A stretch of 64,000 bases of DNA from Bradyrhizobium sp. CCGUVB4N. GTDB taxonomy: Bacteria; Pseudomonadota; Alphaproteobacteria; Rhizobiales; Xanthobacteraceae. The notes under the pieces were generated by a model. That model did not search any database. It saw only the letters and a list, made by a program, of their open reading frames with translations, and had not been told where the DNA came from. The stretch spans positions 2,108,001 to 2,172,000 of the forward strand of contig NZ_JANADP010000001.1 in NCBI RefSeq assembly GCF_024199945.1, in the 5' to 3' direction. How positions within the stretch are numbered: position 1 is the first letter of the stretch; the number at the start of each line of letters is the position of its first letter. The position numbers and the translations under genes are program-made. Shown here piece by piece: positions 1-9,254 of this stretch.

Positions 1-255
1 GAACATCGTTCGAGGTAGTTGCTACACGACGGGGCCTGTTGGAATACGCCCTTGGATGGTGAGCATCGACGCGCGAGGAGTACGACCGCGCTCGCCGGAG
101 ATCTCAGCCGGCTGTCGTTGGTTTCATGGATGTCGCTCCGGCCTTCGATGTCGTAGGGTGATATCGCAAGTTGGTCACGTGCTTATCTCGGAATTCATTC
201 CGTTGGCATGATGGTCACTTGGTTTGCCCACGGTGTTTCAAGCAGCAGGCGTCGA

Positions 256-571
256 TCATTGCCTATCTTGATCGAGTAGGGCGAAGATGCGGTCGGCTGA
301 TACCGGTCGGCCGATGAGATATGCTTGGATTTCATCACAGCTGGTTTGGCGCAAAGAGCTGCTTGGTGATTTCGACGCCTTCTGCGACCACGCCAATGTG
401 TAGATCGTGCGCCAGTGAGATCATTGATTTTACGACAGCCGCGCTATCCGGCCGTGTCAGCATGTCGCGTATAAAGGACTGATCGATTTCAATGTGGGAA
501 TAAGGCAATTCTAGCAAATAGGTCAGCGACGAAAATTCCGTTCCGAAATCATCAAGCGCTACCGTCCCCCC
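256..571 (-). pseudogene. EAL-domain c-di-GMP phosphodiesterase, C-terminal remnant
   Basis: On the minus strand the region reads as the last third of an EAL domain. It has the conserved DDFG segment (V-A-L-D-D-F-G-T), the strand I-E-I-D-Q-S-F, the segment V-V-A-E-G-V-E, and after a one-base frame change C-D-E-I-Q-A-Y-L-I-G-R-P, the usual end of EAL domains. EAL enzymes hydrolyse cyclic-di-GMP. Here the catalytic EAL strand and everything before it are missing: similarity stops near base 571, and there is a frameshift near 335. It is a dead fragment, not a gene. The family call is secure; its origin is unknown. Confidence 0.8.
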
Positions 572-642
572 TGTCGATTGTTATGATAAGGATGCAATAG
601 GACGATTCCTCCGCCTTCGGCGCCAGCCAAAAAGCATTTGGC

Positions 643-2085
643 CTAGACCGGCCATGGAAGCGAGTAGGTCTTCAACTGCGTGAAGCTACGCATTGCTTCC
701 AGCACGCCCTCCTTGTGCCCGAGTCCGGACTGCTTGATTCCCCCGAACGGGGTCAATTCGGTGCGATATCCGGGAACTTCCCATACGTTGACGCAGCCAA
801 CGGCGAGACCGTCGATGAGCTTCGTCACATGATCGAGCCGGTTGGAGCAGACTCCGGCAGAAAGTCCGAACTTGGTTGCGTTAGCGATCGATATGATCTG
901 ATCAACATCGTTCGGACAACGGATGATCGGCAGCACAGGTCCGAATGTTTCTTCAATGACCAGTTCGCATCTTGGTGAGACATAGTCCAACAGGGTGGGC
1001 GGATAAGATGCGCCGTCAGGTGGGCTTCCGAGCAATAGAGTAGCACCAGCATCGACGGCATCGCTAACGCGCCGAGCAATCAGTTTGGCCGCCTCTTGAT
1101 TGATGACGGTGCCGAGGTCAACCGATGGATCGCTCGGATCGCCGGTCGAGAGCTTCCGCATGTGATGGAACGCCCGCTCGGCAAATTCGTCGGCAATAGA
1201 ATCAACGACGAGTGCCCGCTTGACGGATGTACATCGTTGACCCGAATTCTTGATCGCTCCTTGAACAGCTAGATGGGCCGCCCGATCGACATCGGCATCT
1301 TCGAGCACAATGATCGGATCGTTCCCACCGAGCTCCAAGATGAGCTTCCGGTAACCGGCCCGTTCCGCAATATGATGCCCAGCGCGAACGGAGCCGGTAA
1401 ATGTCACCAGCTCTGCATTGGGATCGGTGAACATCGCATCTCCCAAGCCGTGGGGGGCTCCAGTCACGATCGAAAGCATACCCTCCGGAAGGCCTTGCTC
1501 GTACAGAATCCTGCCAAGCGCTAGAGCAGTCAACGGCGCCCGCTCAGAGGGCTTCAGGACCACGCGGTTGTTCGTCGCAATGGCGGGAGCGAGTTTATGA
1601 CTGACGAGATTGAGAGGATGGTTAAACGGCGTGATAGCGGAAATCGCACCGGTGAGCGGTGTGCGCATGGAAAAAATGCGCCGATCATGGGGTGTCACGC
1701 CAATGTCAGATGGATAAATCTCGCCCTCGCTCTGGATCAAGGTGTGGGCAGCAAATGACCAAACATCGCATGCACGCCCGGTTTCATGCAAGGAGTCCTT
1801 CAGGCAGAGGCCGGTTTCTGCCGTGATAAGCCGAGCAAACCGGTCTTGATCTCTTCTAACGGCGCTTGCTGTCCCCAGGAGGATATCCGTTCGTTCGCGG
1901 CGCGTGAGCCGAAGATCAGTCCGCGCAGCTATCTCAAATGCTTGGCGTGCATGTCCCGGTCTAGCCTGCGGGACGCTGCCAACAAGCATTCCCGTGAATG
2001 GATTGCGGACCTCGATGGTCGCGTCCGAGTGGGCAGGCGCGCCCGCGATGAGCATTGGATGGTAGTCTTGATCGTTATCGTGCAT
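643..2085 (-). CDS. aldehyde dehydrogenase, phosphonoacetaldehyde dehydrogenase (PhnY)-like
   Basis: 480 residues, full length for an NAD(P)-dependent aldehyde dehydrogenase. The nucleotide fold contains F-T-G-S-V, the general base lies in L-E-L-G-G-N, the nucleophile is the Cys of G-Q-R-C-T-S, and E-E-T-F-G-P-V-L precedes the C-terminal domain. Overall it resembles phosphonoacetaldehyde dehydrogenase, which oxidises phosphonoacetaldehyde to phosphonoacetate. The specificity is inferred mainly from the neighbour just upstream, a phosphonopyruvate decarboxylase-like enzyme whose product would be that aldehyde. It is the last gene of a minus-strand operon (methyltransferase, decarboxylase, dehydrogenase), 137 bases after the decarboxylase. 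The ATG at 2085 was chosen; a second ATG lies 30 bases inside. No frame damage was seen. It could act on another small acidic aldehyde such as sulfoacetaldehyde. Confidence 0.8.
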   Translation of the reverse strand: MHDNDQDYHPMLIAGAPAHSDATIEVRNPFTGMLVGSVPQARPGHARQAFEIAARTDLRLTRRERTDILLGTASAVRRDQDRFARLITAETGLCLKDSLHETGRACDVWSFAAHTLIQSEGEIYPSDIGVTPHDRRIFSMRTPLTGAISAITPFNHPLNLVSHKLAPAIATNNRVVLKPSERAPLTALALGRILYEQGLPEGMLSIVTGAPHGLGDAMFTDPNAELVTFTGSVRAGHHIAERAGYRKLILELGGNDPIIVLEDADVDRAAHLAVQGAIKNSGQRCTSVKRALVVDSIADEFAERAFHHMRKLSTGDPSDPSVDLGTVINQEAAKLIARRVSDAVDAGATLLLGSPPDGASYPPTLLDYVSPRCELVIEETFGPVLPIIRCPNDVDQIISIANATKFGLSAGVCSNRLDHVTKLIDGLAVGCVNVWEVPGYRTELTPFGGIKQSGLGHKEGVLEAMRSFTQLKTYSLPWPV

Positions 2086-2222
2086 GCCATAACTCGATTG
2101 GTTGCGCCTATTTAAGATCCGAGACAGATCTTGCGTTGTTCCGAAGTAGCTTGCTAGCCCATAACAACCCGGTTCATCCTCGAAACAGAGCGATGAAAAT
2201 CAGCATACGCCCGACCATAGAG

Positions 2223-3383
2223 CTACGACGCCCGTCCCGTTTTCCGGGCGGTCTCGGGCTCGTTACGGCGAATGCTGGCACAACGCTGAAAGGTAGTTTT
2301 GTTCTGTAGGGGAGAATATCGACTCGTGACGCGGGGAAGCTGAGGGGGATGGAGGCGGTTGACTTTGCAAACTACGAAGTGGGGCCCCTTATGCTGAGCG
2401 CATTGCCGCATGATAGTCGCGATATGCTCGGCTCGCTCACAGCGGGTCGCCGTTCGATACCCGCAGGCGGAGGCGATAACTTCAAGAGACGTCGTTCGTG
2501 ATGTCGAGAGCTGACCGCCAGTTGAAACATAGCCTTCGTTGTCCAGCACCACATGCATGAGATTTTGGGGGCTGGCATAGCCAATAGTCGATAGAATCCC
2601 CATGTGCATGAGCGCGCCACCGTCTCCATCCAATGCCAGGACGGGGCGGCCAGGCGTGGCCAGCGCGAGCCCTGCCGCGACCGCACTGCAATGCCCAAGG
2701 GAGCCCTGCATGTAGAAATTCAGGGGACGATCTTGGACACGGAACAGCTCACGCGAGATGAACCCGGTCGTAGAGACAATGAGAGTGTCATTTTGGAGCT
2801 GCTGGCAAATCAACTGTATGGCTTGCCCGACACTAAGCCCGTAGTGGATTGCATCAGCTCGTAGTTCAGCCGCGCTGCAGTCGGATAGCTGGCCTCGCCG
2901 GAAGAGCAATGCAAACGGGGAAGCGCGATGAAATTCATCGTTGCCGCGCGCGAGCGCGTGATCCAAGCCGGACTCGGTCCCATCGAAGTCACACCACTCA
3001 ATGGAGAGCTCGTTCAGAAGAGTCTTTGTCTTGGCACCCATGATCGCGTGTTGTGGCTCGTCGACAGATTCGTCGGGGTGGCCGCGAACGGACAAGAGGA
3101 GCAAGAGCGGAATTTTGTTGACCATCAACAGAGATGTCAGCGGGTTGATGATGTTGCCGAGCCCAGAGTTTTGAAGCGCAACGACGCCTCGCTGTCCTGA
3201 GAGAACCGCGCCAGCAGCTAGTGCAATTGCGCTGCCTTCATTGGCGGCAGGCACGGTCAGGAATCCAGGAGAGTCAGCCACTTGGTCAAATAGATCGCCA
3301 AAGTTGGAACACGGTACCCCAGAAAAAATGCTGTACCCAGCGGCGCGGATCTTCGACAGCAGAACGCGGGTCGGAATGGACAT
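2223..3383 (-). CDS. phosphonopyruvate decarboxylase-like ThDP enzyme
   Basis: 386 residues from the ATG at 3383 (M-S-I-P-T-R); the reading frame is open 51 bases further upstream but lacks a better start. The protein has the two-domain layout of phosphonopyruvate decarboxylase, without the central domain of larger ThDP decarboxylases. The N-terminal Pyr domain carries S-G-V-P-C-S-N and the active-site glutamate in A-A-N-E-G. A substrate loop reads S-V-R-G-H-P-D-E-S-V-D-E-P-Q-H. The C-terminal PP domain has the Mg-ThDP motif G-D-G-G-A-L followed by L-D-N-E-G-Y. Known members convert phosphonopyruvate to phosphonoacetaldehyde, the step that makes C-P bond synthesis irreversible. No PEP mutase gene is in the window, so the substrate source is open; sulfopyruvate is an alternative. 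It is the middle gene of a minus-strand operon. The basic tail of about 40 residues looks poorly conserved. Confidence 0.8.
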   Translation of the reverse strand: MSIPTRVLLSKIRAAGYSIFSGVPCSNFGDLFDQVADSPGFLTVPAANEGSAIALAAGAVLSGQRGVVALQNSGLGNIINPLTSLLMVNKIPLLLLLSVRGHPDESVDEPQHAIMGAKTKTLLNELSIEWCDFDGTESGLDHALARGNDEFHRASPFALLFRRGQLSDCSAAELRADAIHYGLSVGQAIQLICQQLQNDTLIVSTTGFISRELFRVQDRPLNFYMQGSLGHCSAVAAGLALATPGRPVLALDGDGGALMHMGILSTIGYASPQNLMHVVLDNEGYVSTGGQLSTSRTTSLEVIASACGYRTATRCERAEHIATIMRQCAQHKGPHFVVCKVNRLHPPQLPRVTSRYSPLQNKTTFQRCASIRRNEPETARKTGRAS

Positions 3384-3453
3384 GTCGTGCTCGCGCGATT
3401 CAAGAAAGGAGCGGCGGAGTAAGTCGCTCCCCAAAGCAGTAGTGTCAAAAGCG

Positions 3454-4530
3454 TCAGGCGATCTTTTTCGCGACGATGAGGCTGCGATTGCAGATGGATT
3501 TGTGGTAGTCGATCTCTTGGAAGCCTGTGCTCTCGAGCATGGCCCGCATGTCCTCGAAGGAGTAACAGCAGCCCTCGTACCCCGTCGTAAGCAGCACGGA
3601 GTATTCTGCTTCGGCAGCTGGAGACGGGCGGCCTCCGCGGTCGTCAGGGTGGCAGCTGTAAATTGCTATGCGACCGCCGCAAGTCATGCTGTCGAAAGAC
3701 TTGCTCAGGAGCAGTTGGACCTTGTCAGGTCCCCAATTGTGAAGGACGTGCGAATAGAGGTGCAGGCTGGCATCCCGGGGCAGGGGGTCGACGAACATGT
3801 CTCCAGCTATGACATGGGCACGACCCGGGTACAAATTGCGGTTAGTGAGACAGCTCCTTGCAAGTTGATCAACGGGTGGACGCTCGAAGATCGTTGCCGA
3901 GAGTGAGGAATTGCACATCAATAAATGCGCAGAATAGACGCCTGATCCACCGCCAACATCGAGCAAGGAAGTATCGTTCGTGCAGTCAAGCAGCGTCGCG
4001 AGGTGCGGAGCAAAGATCCGTCCGCGTTCCTCCATGCCTCGCGTGTTCAGATCGGCAAACTCATCCGTCTGCATCAATGCGTCCCAAGTCTTGGTTACGC
4101 CACGCTCGACGTGCCAGGTTTCCGAGCCATCCTGTCGTAGGATCTCATAAAGTTCCCGAACAGAAGGCTTATACTTCATCGTTGCAATATACGAGGCGAT
4201 GTTGTCTGCGGAATTGCCACTCAGATATCGAACGGCGCTGGCCGTTGCGTGCAGCCGGCCGGATTGGTTGGAGATGAGGCCCCACGATTCGAGGAGTCGA
4301 ACCATGGTCCGCGTTGGCCGCTCCCGAAGAGAGAAATGGAGTCGCAGTTCCTCCTCGGTGACCGGGTGACCATCCAGGTAAGTAAAGAGGTCAAGCCATG
4401 AGACTGCGGCGATATAGAGATCCGCGGCATACGAGCTGTCGCGCCACTTGATCATTTGTGAGATATCGGGAGGGTAGACAGCGGCGGCTTCAGAGATATG
4501 ATCGCGTGACGTCAGTGAAGAGGATTGCAT
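3454..4530 (-). CDS. SAM-dependent O-methyltransferase (plant/CrtF-like family 2)
   Basis: 358 residues. The N-terminal half is a winged-helix dimerisation domain (W-L-D-L-F-T-Y-L-D onward), followed by a class I methyltransferase fold with the SAM motif L-L-D-V-G-G-G-S-G-V-Y-S near residue 190 and the motif H-V-L-H-N-W typical of PF00891 O-methyltransferases, whose His is the usual catalytic base. It is the first gene of a minus-strand operon; the decarboxylase starts 70 bases downstream. The 24-base palindrome at 4641-4664 lies about 110 bases upstream of its ATG and is the likely operator. Its place next to phosphonopyruvate decarboxylase and aldehyde dehydrogenase suggests tailoring of a small secondary metabolite. 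The acceptor is unknown. Confidence 0.8.
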   Translation of the reverse strand: MQSSSLTSRDHISEAAAVYPPDISQMIKWRDSSYAADLYIAAVSWLDLFTYLDGHPVTEEELRLHFSLRERPTRTMVRLLESWGLISNQSGRLHATASAVRYLSGNSADNIASYIATMKYKPSVRELYEILRQDGSETWHVERGVTKTWDALMQTDEFADLNTRGMEERGRIFAPHLATLLDCTNDTSLLDVGGGSGVYSAHLLMCNSSLSATIFERPPVDQLARSCLTNRNLYPGRAHVIAGDMFVDPLPRDASLHLYSHVLHNWGPDKVQLLLSKSFDSMTCGGRIAIYSCHPDDRGGRPSPAAEAEYSVLLTTGYEGCCYSFEDMRAMLESTGFQEIDYHKSICNRSLIVAKKIA

Positions 4531-4640
4531 TGCCGCAAGTCCTTCGAAGGATTTGTATCTGTGGATGAGCTATTGCTGATCTCGGCAAGCTCTAGCCCGA
4601 CATTCGGCCAGCAATCAGTGACACACGTTCGTCATTTGGA

Positions 4641-4664
4641 TCAATTGCTAGTAATGGTAGTTGA
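4641..4664 (-). promoter_or_regulatory. 24-bp dyad operator, copy 1 (methyltransferase operon)
   Basis: Read on the minus strand: TCAACTACCAT-TA-CTAGCAATTGA. Half-sites follow TCAA-N3-CCA. Copies at 19604-19627 and 21542-21565 share most positions and have the same orientation relative to the gene downstream. This copy lies 110 bases upstream of the methyltransferase start. The binding protein is unknown. Confidence 0.6.
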
Positions 4665-5158
4665 CCTTTCGCAAACTCTTGCGTCCAGCACGATGTTGTA
4701 GGAGTGACGGCCAAGCGCCGAAAATCACAAGCTGCACATGCGAGCACCGTTAACTCCTTCTCACTAACAATCGCAAGGCTCGGCAATCGATGTCTGCGGA
4801 GTACTTTTGGATATGCTTAGCGATGATACGGGTCGCGACGCTCGTTCGAGGCAGTGCAAGAGGGGGCCAACACCGAATTTGGTTGGCGCGCAACCTCTTG
4901 TGTGCGCTTATCGGTCGCATTCCGGTTCGCGGTCGAACCGCTGTCGCGGTGTAGCGAAATGTATCCGGCTCTAGAGCGCGGTCTTCTCGATACATACAAG
5001 CGGTCTTCTCGACTCATCGAAAAGGCTGCGACTCGCGTTGGCGGCGCTGTCGCACCTCTGACGTATGTCGCAACTGCTTCAAAGCACGTGAGGCATCGCA
5101 ATTGATCGCGGACGCCTACTTGTTGTCTTTACGCTTGACTAGCGCGACCTGTGGGTAC
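4665..5158. other. no gene recognised
   Basis: Intergenic DNA between the divergent methyltransferase operon and the monooxygenase operon. No convincing coding sequence. Two imperfect NifA-type upstream sites (TGT-N10-ACG) were seen near 4694 and 5049; neither matches the TGT-N10-ACA consensus fully. Confidence 0.5.
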
Positions 5159-5174
5159 TGGTACGATACTTGCT
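5159..5174 (+). promoter_or_regulatory. sigma-54 (-24/-12) promoter
   Basis: TGGTACG-ATAC-TTGCT matches the RpoN consensus TGGCACG-N4-TTGCW with one change. The essential GG (5160-5161) and GC (5172-5173) have the obligatory spacing. It lies 40 bases before the monooxygenase ATG, which has the strong site AGGAGGAG. In a rhizobium, NifA or another enhancer-binding protein would activate it; no perfect TGT-N10-ACA was found upstream. Confidence 0.65.
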
Positions 5175-5213
5175 GTTCTCCTCGCCAGCTCTCAAAAGCA
5201 CGCAGGAGGAGAA

Positions 5214-6222
5214 ATGAACCGGACCACGATCGGGGCCAGTGGTGGAAATGGCGTGCATGCGACAGCGAAATTCGACGCCGTGGTCATCGGCGCCGGCGTC
5301 GCCGAGCTTTATCAACTCTACCCCCTGCGAGAGTTCGGGCCGCACGTCAGGGCGATCGATGCGGCCTTGGGTGTCGGCGGCACGCGGTATTGGAACCGAT
5401 ATCCCGGTGCGCGCGTCGATTCAGAAGGCTACGTCTATCCGTACATTTTGTCCGAAAGTCTCTACAAAGGATGGAGCCGGAGCGAAAAGTGTCTGAGCCA
5501 ACCGGAAATCGAGCGCTGGCTGAATTACGTAGCGGACGAACTTGATCTGCGCAAAGACATTCAGTTCGGCATGACCGTCCAGAGCGCTCATTTCAATGAA
5601 GCGGCCGAACGATCGGTGGTCGCGATCAACAAATGCCCGAGCGGCTAAGGGATTCTAAGCTGTGCGACCTGCTGATCCCAGCCGAATATGGATTCGGTAC
5701 CCATCGAGTCCCTTTGGAGCAGAACTTCCTCGATGCATTCAATCGGCACAACGTGGGAATTGTTAGCGTCAAGACCAACGCAATCGAGCGCATCGCGGCC
5801 GAAGGCATCCAGATGGCCGACAGCATGACTCACCCGCTCGACGTCATCATCTTGGCGACCGGGTTCGACGCAGGAACGGGCGCTTTGACCCGCATCGACA
5901 TCCGCGGTCGCGATGGACGGCAGAGACGTTCGGACCAAGGTCGAGTGGATAATCGAATGCATCAGCCACCTCCGTGGCAAGAACTTGAACGTGATCGAGC
6001 TGACCAAAGAGGTGGAAGATCAATGGGTCGCACATCAGGATGAGACTGCCAAAGAGATGTTAATCGCCAAGACTAATTCCTGGTACTAACTCCTGGTACT
6101 TGGGATCGAACGTCGAAGGGAAGCCGCGTCGGGTTCTCTCCTACACGGACGGCGTTGGCAGCTATCGACAAGAATGCGACGAAGTCGCAGCAAGCGGCTA
6201 TCAGGGCTTTGCCATGCACTAG
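5214..6222 (+). pseudogene. Baeyer-Villiger monooxygenase (flavoprotein), decayed
   Basis: The start follows a strong ribosome-binding site. The first 130 codons encode the FAD-binding N terminus (A-V-V-I-G-A-G-V-A, then G-G-T-R-Y-W-N-R-Y-P-G-A-R-V-D-S typical of cyclohexanone-type monooxygenases). About 200 residues are then missing, and the frame changes near 5640 to a later segment (D-V-I-I-L-A-T-G-F-D, L-T-R-I-D-I-R-G). A second deletion with frame change falls near 5915, followed by the C-terminal region (N-S-W-Y ... G-K-P-R ... C-D-E-V-A-A-S-G-Y-Q-G-F). A 13-base tandem duplication at 6078-6100 creates a stop inside that region. Intact relatives insert oxygen next to ketones using FAD and NADPH. 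The gene is dead, but its order with CoA-transferase, BKACE and transporter genes points to a former ketone or ring-cleavage pathway. Confidence 0.85.
6078..6100 (+). repeat. 13-bp tandem duplication inside the monooxygenase remnant
   Basis: TCCTGGTACTAAC is followed at once by TCCTGGTACT. Removing one 13-base unit restores the reading frame N-S-W-Y-L-G-S-N, so it is a recent frameshifting duplication. Confidence 0.85.
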
Positions 6223-6951
6223 CTCCAAAATTAAGCCGAATCCGGCGCGAGCAGGCCCGAGATTCGAGAGTTCCACTTGATGGTGGTTTTTACTTGGGAA
6301 AATGGCACCGTGACGGGAGCATTATCAGATCTGCGGGTCGTCGAGATTGGCAGCGCGGCGGTTACTAGTACCGCTCCACAGAGATTATGACTCCTTGACG
6401 GGATAGGCTTTGTGGAGTTTTTCGCGAGCCTTCTCGGTAGTGAACATCCATTGGATTTGAGCGCCTTCGGCGTTGCGCCGCTGTTGCCAAGCGGCGACCT
6501 CGGCGAGGATGGTTTCCTTGTCGTCGATGCGGCGGTCGAGGCATTGGCTGCGCAGGACGCCGATTTCGATTTCCACCATATTCAGCCAGCTGGCGTGTTT
6601 CGGGGTGTGGTGGAACTGAAGCCGCTTCAGCACCCGGCGAGCCTCCGGTGCGGGGAAGGCGTCGTAAAGCGCCCCGGTTGAGTGGGTGGAGAGGTTGTCC
6701 ATCACCACCCGGATGATCGGGGCGTCGGGATAGTCGATATCGACCAACTCGCGCATGCACTCGGCGAAGTCTTGGTTGGTGCGCCGGTCGGTGACCTTGA
6801 CTCGGCGCCAGGGACGGTGGGCGTCGAGGAAGACGAACAGATTGACGGTGCCGTTGCGGCGATATTCGCAGTCGTAGCGCTCAAGCTGGCCCGGCTTGGC
6901 GGCAATGGGCTCGCGCACCTCGCCGATGAGTTGGGTCGGACTCTCGTCGAA

Positions 6952-8666
6952 GATTCCATGGGGAGTGGATAGCGACTAGGTCTGAGGCCAGACTGAGGTT
7001 GCTGAATCCCTTCAACCTGGAGAACGACGATGTTGCTCGATCATCATTCCGACGGACCGGCCGCTATCCGCACGCAGTTTGGCGCAATTTTTGTGTCGTT
7101 GGAACTGAGCCGTTCGACTTGGCTGGTTACCTCGCTATCGCCCGGCAAGAGCGAGAAAATGTCCAAACGCAGCGTGAAGGCCGGCGATATTGCGGAACTC
7201 TTGAAGCTGTTCGCAGAGCTAAAGCGCAAGGCGCAGGCGCGAACGGGTGAGAGCTATCCGATCATTACGATCCAGGAGGCGGGGCTGGATGGGTTCTGGC
7301 TTCACCGCAGTCTGCAGCAGGAGGGCATCGAGAGCCACGTGGTGGATCCGGCCTCGATCGCGACTTCGCGCCGGCGCAGGCGGGCCAAGACGGACAGGCT
7401 GGATGGCGAGACGCTGCTGCGGGCGCTTTTGGCCTACAAGCGCGGCGAACCGCGGGTCTGCGCGATGGTCGTTGCTCCCTCTCCGGAAGAAGAGGACCGC
7501 CGCCGGATTTGCCGTGAGCGGCGGACATTGATCGCTGAGCGGATCGAGCATGTGAACCGGATCAAAGGCCTTCTGTTCGCGCAAGGGATATCTGATTACG
7601 CGCCGTTGCGGCGCGACCGGCGGGCGCGCCTTGAGGCCCTGCGTACGGGGGACGGTCGCGCACTGCTGCCGCATCTCAAAGCGCAGGTCAGTCGCGAACT
7701 CGATCGGCTCGAACTGCTGCTCGACCAGATCAAGGCAGTGGAGGCCGCGCAGGATGCTCTCCTGGTCGAGGCGGGAAAGCCAGCCGGCGAGAAGAAGGGC
7801 GCAGCGGACCCGGTCACAATGCTGCTCGCCTTGAAGGGAATGGGCGCCAACTTCGCCGGGGTTCTCTGGTCGGAGGCCTTCTACCGCCACTTCGCCAACC
7901 GTCGTCAGGTTGCTGCCTATGCCGGTCTTGCGGCCACGCCATGGCGGAGTGGCGGTATCGAACGCGAGCAGGGCGTGTCGAAGGCCGGCAATCCGCGGCT
8001 GCGCACAACCATGGTCCAGCTCGCCTGGCTCTGGGTGCGCCACCAGGGACAATCGGCTCTGGCGCAGTGGTTCAAGGCGCACAGCCAGCGCGGCCGCAAG
8101 CGTGCGATCGTGGCGCTGGCGCGCAAGCTGCTCGTGGCTCTGTGGAAGTACGTGACCGCAGGCGTCGTGATTGAGGGAGCCGTGATGAAGTCCGTCGCCT
8201 AACACAAGCGCTTTCCCCCGCAAACTCAAAACCAATCTGCCGAGGTTCGATCAGCCTCGGCCGATCCGGGTGGACGAACCGATGGTCTGCATGGCTTCAA
8301 AAAGCCGCGTCGAAGAATGGTCTCGTCCTCTCGAGCCTGCCCGCCGCAAGCGGAATGTTGGTGCAGTTGCCTCGCGCGACGACCGAATGTGAGTTTGATC
8401 TGGCAAGTAAACCAGATTGCCAAAACCGGGCTCGACTTGGATCGCCATCGAAAAAAGGAGCTATCTGGCCTGCCTACGCCCGACCACATCAGCCTGATGG
8501 CGTGCTCGATCAAGTCAAGGCCAAGCCGCTGCGCGGCGGCCCTACGGGCCGGCCTTGACTTGATCTGCGCGCCCCATCTCCAAAGCTCCAAGGTCGGGAC
8601 GAAGAGCTGGCCTGCCATCGAACAAAGAGCTGACCAACCACCTTGACACACTCAATCCCCATGTGA
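6952..8666 (+). mobile_element. IS110-family (IS1111-like) element nested in the IS630 transposase
   Basis: Boundaries come from the exact join of the two IS630 transposase halves. Imperfect subterminal inverted repeats are visible (CCATGGGGAGTG on the left; reverse complement CACATGGGGATTG on the right), as in the IS1111 subgroup. No target duplication was seen, as is usual for the family. The element carries one transposase gene. About 460 bases follow the gene before the right end. Confidence 0.75.
7030..8202 (+). CDS. IS110-family transposase
   Basis: 390 residues, intact. The N-terminal DEDD-type catalytic domain is recognisable: I-Q-E-A-G-L-D-G-F-W-L-H, V-V-D-P-A-S-I, and R-A-K-T-D-R-L-D-G. 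The C-terminal Transposase_20 domain has L-L-A-L-K-G-M-G-A-N-F-A, Y-A-G-L-A-A-T-P-W, and the serine region S-K-A-G-N-P-R-L-R. The enzyme excises and inserts its element by a Holliday-junction-like mechanism. It is the likely active component of this nested pair, since the IS630 gene is broken. Confidence 0.9.
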   Translation: MLLDHHSDGPAAIRTQFGAIFVSLELSRSTWLVTSLSPGKSEKMSKRSVKAGDIAELLKLFAELKRKAQARTGESYPIITIQEAGLDGFWLHRSLQQEGIESHVVDPASIATSRRRRRAKTDRLDGETLLRALLAYKRGEPRVCAMVVAPSPEEEDRRRICRERRTLIAERIEHVNRIKGLLFAQGISDYAPLRRDRRARLEALRTGDGRALLPHLKAQVSRELDRLELLLDQIKAVEAAQDALLVEAGKPAGEKKGAADPVTMLLALKGMGANFAGVLWSEAFYRHFANRRQVAAYAGLAATPWRSGGIEREQGVSKAGNPRLRTTMVQLAWLWVRHQGQSALAQWFKAHSQRGRKRAIVALARKLLVALWKYVTAGVVIEGAVMKSVA

Positions 8667-9254
8667 GCAGACCACAGGTCGTTGGGGATCGGGCGCCTCG
8701 GCATAGAGGTCGAGCACATCCTCCATGCGAGCGACGTATTCCCCGTCAACCTTGGGGATGCACCACATGTCTTTGCGCCAGGGCTTCAGATGGTTCTCCG
8801 CCAGCCGTCGACGGACGGTCTCAGAAGACAGCTCTTCATGGTCGGTGAGCCGGACCATCTCATCGGCCAGCAGCTCAAGGGTCCAGCGGGCCCGTCCCGG
8901 TGGCGGCTTTGAGCAGGCGGTCGCCACCAGGAGCGCCTCCTCCTTGCTCGATAATTTGCGTGCTACCCCAGGGCGCGGCTCCTCGGAGAGCGCACCCTCA
9001 AGGTTCGCCTCCACGAAACGGCGCTTGGTCCGATAAATCGTCGATCCTGAGACCTTCAAGGTTGCGGCGATTGCCTCGTCGCTCAAGCCGTCGTTCGCCG
9101 CCACGAGGATCTGCGCGCGTTTTATTTTGCGCGTCGCGTGGCGTCCCCCGCTCAACAAAGCGTCAAGTTGATCACGTTCCGATTGGCTAAGGTCGACACG
9201 AAACTTTATATTCAACTGCACCTCCTTAAGCGTCGAGGCGCGGATGAATCGGAA

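Larger units (their letters stand above)
6385..9215 (-). pseudogene. IS630-family transposase, split by IS110-type insertion
   Basis: The N-terminal half (9215 down to 8667) has a helix-turn-helix (L-S-D-E-A-I-A-A-T-L-K-V-S-G-S-T-I-Y-R) and the segment leading to the first catalytic Asp (R-P-V-V-C). The C-terminal half (6951 down to 6385) starts with F-D-E-S-P-T-Q-L-I-G-E and holds V-V-M-D-N-L-S-T-H-S and the last acidic region around L-N-M-V-E-I-E. The two join perfectly if 6952-8666 is removed. The TTG at 9215 is the likely start because AAGGAGG lies just before it. The DDE transposase is inactive in this form. Confidence 0.85.

Noticed and set aside
5095-5110. fourth copy of the dyad operator (GCAATTGATCG)
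   Set aside because: Only the right half-site matches; the CCAA core and left arm are absent.
4531-5213. nod box or tts box
   Set aside because: No match to the 47-base nod box or to the tts box was found; the palindrome at 4641 differs from both.
7219-8235. 338-codon open frame antisense to the IS110-type transposase
   Set aside because: Shadow frame of a high-GC coding sequence; no start signal or recognisable motif.
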